Below, in pieces: positions 59,263 through 64,000 of a stretch of DNA of 64,000 nt. The notes beneath the pieces are model-generated. The model did no database searches. It was not told where the DNA came from and was given only the letters and a program-made list of their open reading frames with translations. Position numbers and translations under genes: made by a program. Numbering within the stretch: position 1 is the first letter of the stretch; every line of letters starts with the position of its first letter. Source of the DNA: Pontitalea aquivivens (GTDB lineage Bacteria; Pseudomonadota; Alphaproteobacteria; Rhodobacterales; Rhodobacteraceae); NCBI RefSeq assembly GCF_046507575.1, contig NZ_JBKFEY010000002.1, forward strand, positions 310,001 to 374,000. The letters are read 5' to 3'.

Positions 59263-59541
59263 ATGGCACGTTCTGTTTGGAAAGGCCCTTTCGTTGACGC
59301 CTATCTGCTGAAGAAAGCGGAAAAAGCGCGCGCGTCGGGCAAAAGCGAAGTGATCAAGATCTGGTCGCGCCGTTCCACCATCCTGCCGCAGTTCGTCGGC
59401 CTCACCTTCGGGGTCTACAACGGTCAGAAGCACATCCCGGTCAACGTGACCGAAGAGATGATCGGTCAGAAGTTCGGTGAATATTCGCCGACCCGGACCT
59501 ATTACGGTCACGCTGCCGACAAGAAAGCCAAGAGGAAGTAA
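59263..59541 (+). CDS. rpsS: 30S ribosomal protein S19
   Basis: 92 residues. KGPFVDAYLLKKAEKAR, IKIWSRRSTILPQFVGLTFGVYNGQKHIPV, GQKFGEYSPTRTYYGH. 5 bp before rplV. Confidence 0.97.
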   Translation: MARSVWKGPFVDAYLLKKAEKARASGKSEVIKIWSRRSTILPQFVGLTFGVYNGQKHIPVNVTEEMIGQKFGEYSPTRTYYGHAADKKAKRK

Positions 59542-59546
59542 GCGCC

Positions 59547-59927
59547 ATGGGTAAGGAACAGAATCCGCGCCGCGTGGCGGATAACGAGGCGATGGCGAAG
59601 ACGCGCATGCTTCGCACCTCGCCGCAGAAACTCAACCTCGTCGCCGCGCTGATCCGCGGCAAGAAGGTGGACAAGGCTCTGGCCGATCTGACCTTCTCGA
59701 AGAAGCGGATCGCGGGCGACGTGAAGAAGTGCCTGCAGTCGGCGATCGCCAATGCGGAAAACAACCACGGTCTGGATGTCGACAACCTGGTGGTTGCGGA
59801 AGCCTGGGTCGGCAAGAACCTGGTGATGAAGCGCGGCCGTCCGCGGGCGCGTGGCCGGTTCGGCAAGATCATGAAGCCGTTTTCGGAAATCACCATCAAG
59901 GTGCGTCAAGTCGAGGAGCGTGCGTAA
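59547..59927 (+). CDS. rplV: 50S ribosomal protein L22
   Basis: 126 residues. Tunnel protein; RTSPQKLNLVAALIRGKKVDKALADLTFSKKRIAGDVKKCLQSAIANAENNHGLD and the tunnel hairpin VMKRGRPRARGRFGKIMKPFSEITI. The TAATG overlaps the rpsC start by one base. Confidence 0.97.
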   Translation: MGKEQNPRRVADNEAMAKTRMLRTSPQKLNLVAALIRGKKVDKALADLTFSKKRIAGDVKKCLQSAIANAENNHGLDVDNLVVAEAWVGKNLVMKRGRPRARGRFGKIMKPFSEITIKVRQVEERA

Positions 59928-60637
59928 TGGGACAGAAGGTTAACCCCATTGGGATGCGTCTCCAGGTCAACCGCACCTGGGACAGTCGCTGGTTCGCCGA
60001 ATCGAAAGACTACGGCAACCTGCTGCTTGAAGACCTCAAGATGCGTGATTTCATTCACGAAGAGGCCAAGCAGGCGGGTATCAGCCGCGTGATCATCGAG
60101 CGTCCGCACAAGAAGTGCCGCGTGACCATTCATGCCGCGCGCCCGGGTGTGATCATCGGCAAGAAAGGCGCCGATATCGAAACCCTGCGCAAGAAGCTGG
60201 CGAACTTCACCAAGTCGGAACTGCACCTTAACATCGTTGAGGTTCGCAAGCCCGAACTGGACGCCCAGCTGGTCGCCGAATCGATCGCACAGCAGCTTGA
60301 GCGCCGCGTGTCCTTCCGTCGTGCGATGAAGCGCGCGGTTCAGAACGCGATGCGCATGGGTGCCCTTGGCATCCGTGTCAATGTCGCGGGTCGTCTGGGT
60401 GGTGCGGAAATCGCGCGGACCGAATGGTATCGTGAAGGTCGTGTGCCGCTGCATACGCTGCGCGCCGACATCGATTACGCGCTGGACGAAGCCTCGACCC
60501 CTTATGGGATCATCGGGGTGAAAGTCTGGATCTTCAAAGGCGAGATCATGGAACATGATCCGCAAGCGCGCGACCGCAAGGCTGCCGAGGCCCAGGAAGG
60601 CCCGGCTCCGCGTGGCCCGCGCCGTGACGCCCGCTGA
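59927..60637 (+). CDS. rpsC: 30S ribosomal protein S3
   Basis: 236 residues. MGQKVNPIGMRLQVNRTWDSRWFAESKDYG start, KH domain VTIHAARPGVIIGKKGADIETLRKKL, and the C-terminal domain ending in a basic tail. It forms the mRNA entry helicase with S4 and S5. Confidence 0.97.
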   Translation: MGQKVNPIGMRLQVNRTWDSRWFAESKDYGNLLLEDLKMRDFIHEEAKQAGISRVIIERPHKKCRVTIHAARPGVIIGKKGADIETLRKKLANFTKSELHLNIVEVRKPELDAQLVAESIAQQLERRVSFRRAMKRAVQNAMRMGALGIRVNVAGRLGGAEIARTEWYREGRVPLHTLRADIDYALDEASTPYGIIGVKVWIFKGEIMEHDPQARDRKAAEAQEGPAPRGPRRDAR

Positions 60638-60650
60638 GGAGTAACACAAG

Positions 60651-61064
60651 ATGCTGCAACCGAAACGGACCAAGTTCCGCAAACAGCACAAGGGCCGGAT
60701 TCACGGCGAAGCCAAAGGTGGTTTCAACCTGAACTTCGGGTCCTTTGCACTCAAGGCGACCGAGCCTGAGCGCGTCACCGCGCGGCAGATCGAAGCGGCC
60801 CGCCGCGCGATCACCCGTCATATGAAGCGTCAGGGCCGGGTCTGGATCCGCGTGTTCCCGGACGTGCCGGTCTCCTCGAAGCCCACCGAAGTTCGGATGG
60901 GTAAGGGTAAGGGCTCTGTCGATTATTGGGCGGCCAAGGTGAAACCGGGTCGAATCATGTTCGAAATCGACGGTGTGGCCGAATCCATTGCGCGTGAGGC
61001 GCTGCGCCTTGGTGCGAACAAGCTGCCGGTCATGACGCGTATTGTCGCGCGCGAAGACTGGTAA
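60651..61064 (+). CDS. rplP: 50S ribosomal protein L16
   Basis: 137 residues. MLQPKRTKFRKQHKGRIHGEAKGGFNLNFGSFALKATEPERVTARQIEAARRAI and the conserved GKGKGSVDYWAAKVKPGRIMFEI. Last gene of the first S10 segment; a strong terminator follows 16 bp later. Confidence 0.97.
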   Translation: MLQPKRTKFRKQHKGRIHGEAKGGFNLNFGSFALKATEPERVTARQIEAARRAITRHMKRQGRVWIRVFPDVPVSSKPTEVRMGKGKGSVDYWAAKVKPGRIMFEIDGVAESIAREALRLGANKLPVMTRIVAREDW

Positions 61065-61080
61065 GCAGACGCAAATGAAC

Positions 61081-61117
61081 GCGGTCCCCCGGGAATATCC
61101 CCGGGGGACCGCTTTTT
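61081..61117 (+). terminator. Strong terminator between rplP and rpmC
   Basis: Perfect 13 bp stem GCGGTCCCCCGGG/CCCGGGGGACCGC (61081-61093 with 61100-61112), 6-base loop, then TTTTTCTTTC. One of the strongest intrinsic terminators in the window, and within a cluster normally transcribed as one operon. Confidence 0.88.
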
Positions 61118-61131
61118 CTTTCGGCTTGCCA

Positions 61132-61160
61132 TTGCCAGTTGGGAAAGCCGGTGATATATC
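61132..61160 (+). promoter_or_regulatory. Predicted promoter for the rpmC-onward (spc) transcript
   Basis: TTGCCA (61132-61137), 17 bp spacer, TATATC (61155-61160). A second TTGCCA abuts it at 61126-61131. Right after the terminator, it would restart transcription for rpmC, rpsQ and the spc genes. Confidence 0.6.
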
Positions 61161-61192
61161 GCGCCGATCCTGGAGACGGGATGGACATAACC

Positions 61193-61230
61193 CATCAGAT
61201 GCAGGGTCACCCGCCAGGGGCCCTCTGATG
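61193..61230 (+). promoter_or_regulatory. Stem-loop in the rpmC leader
   Basis: CATCAGA (61193-61199) pairs with TCTGATG (61224-61230), and GGG (61204-61206) with CCC (61221-61223) above a 4-base bulge. It lies just before the rpmC ribosome binding site (AAGAAAGGA). Confidence 0.4.
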
Positions 61231-61246
61231 CAAGAAAGGACCTGGG

Positions 61247-61447
61247 ATGAACGCCCAAGAACTCAAGGCGAAGACGCCTGACCAGCTTCGTGACGAACTG
61301 GTCGCCCTGAAGAAGGAAGCCTTCAACCTTCGCTTCCAGCAGGCCACCGGTCAGCTTGAGAACACCGCCCGCATGCGTGCCGTTCGTCGTGACGTCGCCC
61401 GCATCAAGACGGTGCTGAACCAAAAAGCCGCTGAAGCCGCGAACTGA
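61247..61447 (+). CDS. rpmC: 50S ribosomal protein L29
   Basis: 66 residues, two-helix protein at the tunnel exit. NAQELKAKTPDQLRDELVALKKEAFNLRFQQATGQLEN. 13 bp before rpsQ. Confidence 0.96.
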   Translation: MNAQELKAKTPDQLRDELVALKKEAFNLRFQQATGQLENTARMRAVRRDVARIKTVLNQKAAEAAN

Positions 61448-61460
61448 GGAGTTTCCGAGA

Positions 61461-61694
61461 ATGCCCAAACGTATCCTGCAAGGCACCGTGACCTCGGACA
61501 AGAACGATCAGACGATCACGGTTCTTGTCGAACGCCGCTTCAAGCACCCGCTGCTGCAGAAAACCGTTCGTAAGTCCAAGAAATACCGGGCTCACGACGC
61601 CAACAACCAATTCAAGGTCGGCGATACCGTTCGTATTGAGGAATGCGCGCCGATTTCGAAGACGAAACGCTGGACGGTTGTCGTCGAGGCCTGA
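61461..61694 (+). CDS. rpsQ: 30S ribosomal protein S17
   Basis: 77 residues, OB-fold. RILQGTVTSDKNDQTITVLVERRFKHPLLQK and the C-terminal VRIEECAPISKTKRWTVV. The 80 bp after it contain a long-range pairing AGGCCCC/GGGGCCT-like and an inner CGACA-GTT-TGTCG hairpin, meaning unknown. Confidence 0.97.
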   Translation: MPKRILQGTVTSDKNDQTITVLVERRFKHPLLQKTVRKSKKYRAHDANNQFKVGDTVRIEECAPISKTKRWTVVVEA

Positions 61695-61774
61695 GGCCCC
61701 GCGTCATCCGACAGTTTGTCGAAACCCTGGGGCCCTGACTGCATCAGGCGTCCCCAAAGGTCGGGAGAAACCAA

Positions 61775-62143
61775 ATGATCCAGATGCAGACCAATCTGGA
61801 TGTTGCTGACAACTCCGGCGCTCGCCGGGTGCAGTGCATCAAGGTCCTGGGTGGTTCGCACCGTCGCTATGCGTCGGTGGGCGACATCATTGTCGTTTCC
61901 GTTAAGGAAGCCATCCCGCGCGGCCGCGTGAAGAAAGGTGACGTCCGCAAGGCCGTCGTCGTGCGCACCGCCAAAGAAGTCCGTCGTGAAGACGGCACGT
62001 CGATTCGCTTCGACCGCAACGCCGCCGTCATCCTGAACAACCAGGGTGAGCCGGTCGGTACCCGTATCTTCGGGCCGGTCGTGCGCGAGCTGCGCGCCAA
62101 GAACTTCATGAAGATCATCTCGCTCGCTCCGGAGGTGCTGTGA
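61775..62143 (+). CDS. rplN: 50S ribosomal protein L14
   Basis: 122 residues, exact family length. MIQMQTNLDVADNSGARRVQCIKVLGGSHRRYASVGDIIVVSVKEAIPRGRVKKGDV. Its end carries the GGAGG that serves rplX. Confidence 0.98.
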   Translation: MIQMQTNLDVADNSGARRVQCIKVLGGSHRRYASVGDIIVVSVKEAIPRGRVKKGDVRKAVVVRTAKEVRREDGTSIRFDRNAAVILNNQGEPVGTRIFGPVVRELRAKNFMKIISLAPEVL

Positions 62144-62447
62144 TGGCTGCGAAGCTTCGCAAGGGCGACAAGGTCGTCGTGCTCGCCGGCAAGGACAAGG
62201 GCAAGCAGGGTGAGATCACCACGGTTCTTCCGAAAGAGAACAAGGCGATCGTTGATGGCGTGAACATGGCCATCCGTCACCAGCGTCAGACGCAGACCGC
62301 ACAGGGCGGCCGCGTGGCGAAAGCCATGCCGATCGACCTGTCGAACCTTGCGCTGATGGACAAGGAAGGCAAGGCCACCCGCGTCGGCTTCCGTATGGAA
62401 GACGGCAAGAAGGTGCGTTTCGCCAAGACCACCGGGGAGGCCATCTG

Positions 62448-62448
<1 letters not shown>
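62143..62448 (+). CDS. rplX: 50S ribosomal protein L24
   Basis: 101 residues. KOW motif LRKGDKVVVLAGKDKGKQGEITTVLPKENKAIVDGVNM. ATG at 62143 overlaps the rplN stop (TGATG) with GGAGG 7 bp upstream; the GTG codon before it is less likely. Confidence 0.96.
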
Positions 62449-63008
<560 letters not shown>

Positions 63009-63024
63009 TCGCGGGAGAGAAGAT

Positions 63025-63330
63025 ATGGCAAAAGTCTCTATGGTCGAGCGCGAGAAAAAGCGCGCCAAACTGGTCAAGCAATACGCTGCCAAGCGCGCCG
63101 CGCTGAAGGAAGTGGTCGCCGATCAGTCCCGCCCGATGGAAGAGCGTTTCAAGGCGTCTCTGAAGCTCGCGGAACTTCCCCGTAATTCGTCGGCGACCCG
63201 GCTGCACAACCGTTGCCAGCTGACCGGCCGTCCCCATGCTTACTACCGTAAGCTCAAACTCTCGCGGATCATGCTGCGCGAACTGGCCTCGTTCGGCCAG
63301 ATCCCGGGCATGGTGAAGTCGAGCTGGTAA
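63025..63330 (+). CDS. rpsN: 30S ribosomal protein S14, zinc-free long type
   Basis: 101 residues with a single Cys, so the C-minus form without the CxxC zinc knuckle. NRCQLTGRPHAYYRKLKLSRIMLRELASFGQIPGMVKSSW is the conserved end. Confidence 0.97.
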   Translation: MAKVSMVEREKKRAKLVKQYAAKRAALKEVVADQSRPMEERFKASLKLAELPRNSSATRLHNRCQLTGRPHAYYRKLKLSRIMLRELASFGQIPGMVKSSW

Positions 63331-63342
63331 GGAGATCGGGAT

Positions 63343-63741
63343 ATGTCGATGAACGATCCTCTCGGCGATATGCTGACCCGCATCCGCAACGCGCAGATGC
63401 GCGGCAAGTCCACGGTTCGCACGCCGGCGTCCAAGCTGCGTGCCTGGGTCCTGGATGTGCTGGCTTCGGAAGGTTATATCCGCGGGTATGAAAAAGTGAC
63501 CGGGGCTGACGGCCATCCGGCGCTGGAAATCAGCCTGAAGTATTTCGAGGGCACCCCGGTGATCCGCGAACTCAAGCGCGTTTCGACCCCTGGTCGTCGT
63601 GTTTATGCTTCGGTCAAGGAAATCCCCTCGGTCCGCAACGGCCTTGGCGTTTCCATCGTCTCCACGCCGAAAGGCGTCATGTCGGACGCGGCCGCACGCA
63701 CAGCCAATGTCGGCGGTGAAGTGCTCTGCACCGTGTTCTAA
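63343..63741 (+). CDS. rpsH: 30S ribosomal protein S8
   Basis: 132 residues. It regulates the spc operon in E. coli. NDPLGDMLTRIRNAQMRGKSTVRTPASKLRAWVLDVL and the C-terminal GLGVSIVSTPKGVMSDAAARTANVGGEVLCTVF. AAGGAG upstream. Confidence 0.98.
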   Translation: MSMNDPLGDMLTRIRNAQMRGKSTVRTPASKLRAWVLDVLASEGYIRGYEKVTGADGHPALEISLKYFEGTPVIRELKRVSTPGRRVYASVKEIPSVRNGLGVSIVSTPKGVMSDAAARTANVGGEVLCTVF

Positions 63742-63751
63742 GGAGGGCAGG

Positions 63752-64000
63752 ATGTCTCGGATTGGGAAGAAGCCCGTTGAACTGCCGAAGGGCGTGACTG
63801 CCACGGTGTCCGGTCAGACGGTTGAAGTGAAGGGCCCGAAGGGGACCCGTTCGTTCACCGCGACCGACGACGTGACCATCGCACTGGATGGCAATGCGGT
63901 CACCGTCACGCCGCGCGGCACCTCGAAGCGGGCCCGCCAGCAGTGGGGCATGACCCGCTCGATGGTTGAAAATCTGGCAACCGGCGTTTCGCAGGGTTTC
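63752..64000 (+). CDS. rplF: 50S ribosomal protein L6, 3' end beyond window
   Basis: First 83 residues: MSRIGKKPVELPKGVTATVS and KGPKGTRSF. AGGAGGGCAGG precedes the ATG. Truncated by the window edge only. Confidence 0.96.
   Translation, partial: MSRIGKKPVELPKGVTATVSGQTVEVKGPKGTRSFTATDDVTIALDGNAVTVTPRGTSKRARQQWGMTRSMVENLATGVSQGF

Overview
The window looks like a contiguous piece of core chromosome from a GC-rich alphaproteobacterium of the Rhodobacterales (Rhodobacter/Paracoccus-like). The support is: methylsuccinyl-CoA dehydrogenase of the ethylmalonyl-CoA pathway; the pckA / chvI-chvG-hprK-rapZ-EIIA-HPr block; an rnc-era neighbourhood with DUF1491 and recO; a HIG1 protein beside a PduO-type adenosyltransferase; and two tuf genes flanking the rpoBC region. 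No transposase, integrase, CRISPR array or prophage module was seen. This is inference from gene content; no database search was run.

Layout. 1-1.6 kb (-): end of ispH, a YqaA-type membrane protein and a NYN-domain protein. 1.7-10.4 kb (+): folK, rpoZ, rsh, DUF2062, pdxJ, acpS, lepB, rnc, era, DUF1491, recO. 10.5-13.4 kb (-): mcd and a Hint-domain protein. 13.6-17.1 kb (+): dapE, rnr. 17.2-20.4 kb (-): a phospholipase-D-like enzyme and pckA. 20.8-26.1 kb (+): a tightly overlapping operon of chvI, chvG, hprK, rapZ, PTS EIIA, HPr and an acyltransferase. 26.1-32.2 kb: hbd, DUF6473, etfBA, adenosyltransferase, HIG1, SDR and SH3 genes. 32.3-35.9 kb: parC (+) and a cytochrome P450 (-). 36.1-64.0 kb (+): one long translation/transcription block, tuf1, tRNA-Trp, secE, nusG, rplKA, a glycosyltransferase, rplJL, rpoBC, an EamA transporter, rpsL-rpsG-fusA-tuf2, and the S10/spc genes to rplF, which runs off the end.

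How it fits together. Several genes converge on acetyl-CoA/C4 assimilation without a glyoxylate shunt: hbd, mcd, the flavoprotein EtfAB that takes electrons from acyl-CoA dehydrogenases, a cobalamin adenosyltransferase that serves B12-dependent mutases, and pckA for gluconeogenesis. The stringent-response enzyme (rsh), omega (rpoZ) and beta-prime (rpoC) are all here, so the ppGpp binding site on RNA polymerase can be read directly.

The most unusual signals are in the non-coding parts of the ribosomal block. They include a strong intrinsic terminator followed by a new promoter that splits the S10 operon between rplP and rpmC, and a chain of three hairpins between fusA and tuf2. A glycosyltransferase sits between rplA and rplJ. 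Stem-loops occur in the nusG leader, the rplL-rpoB gap and the rpoB-rpoC gap, and a short SD-led ORF overlaps the start of rplB. I did not find a clearly new multi-gene system; the regulatory layout and the Hint-domain and DUF6473 proteins are the best leads.
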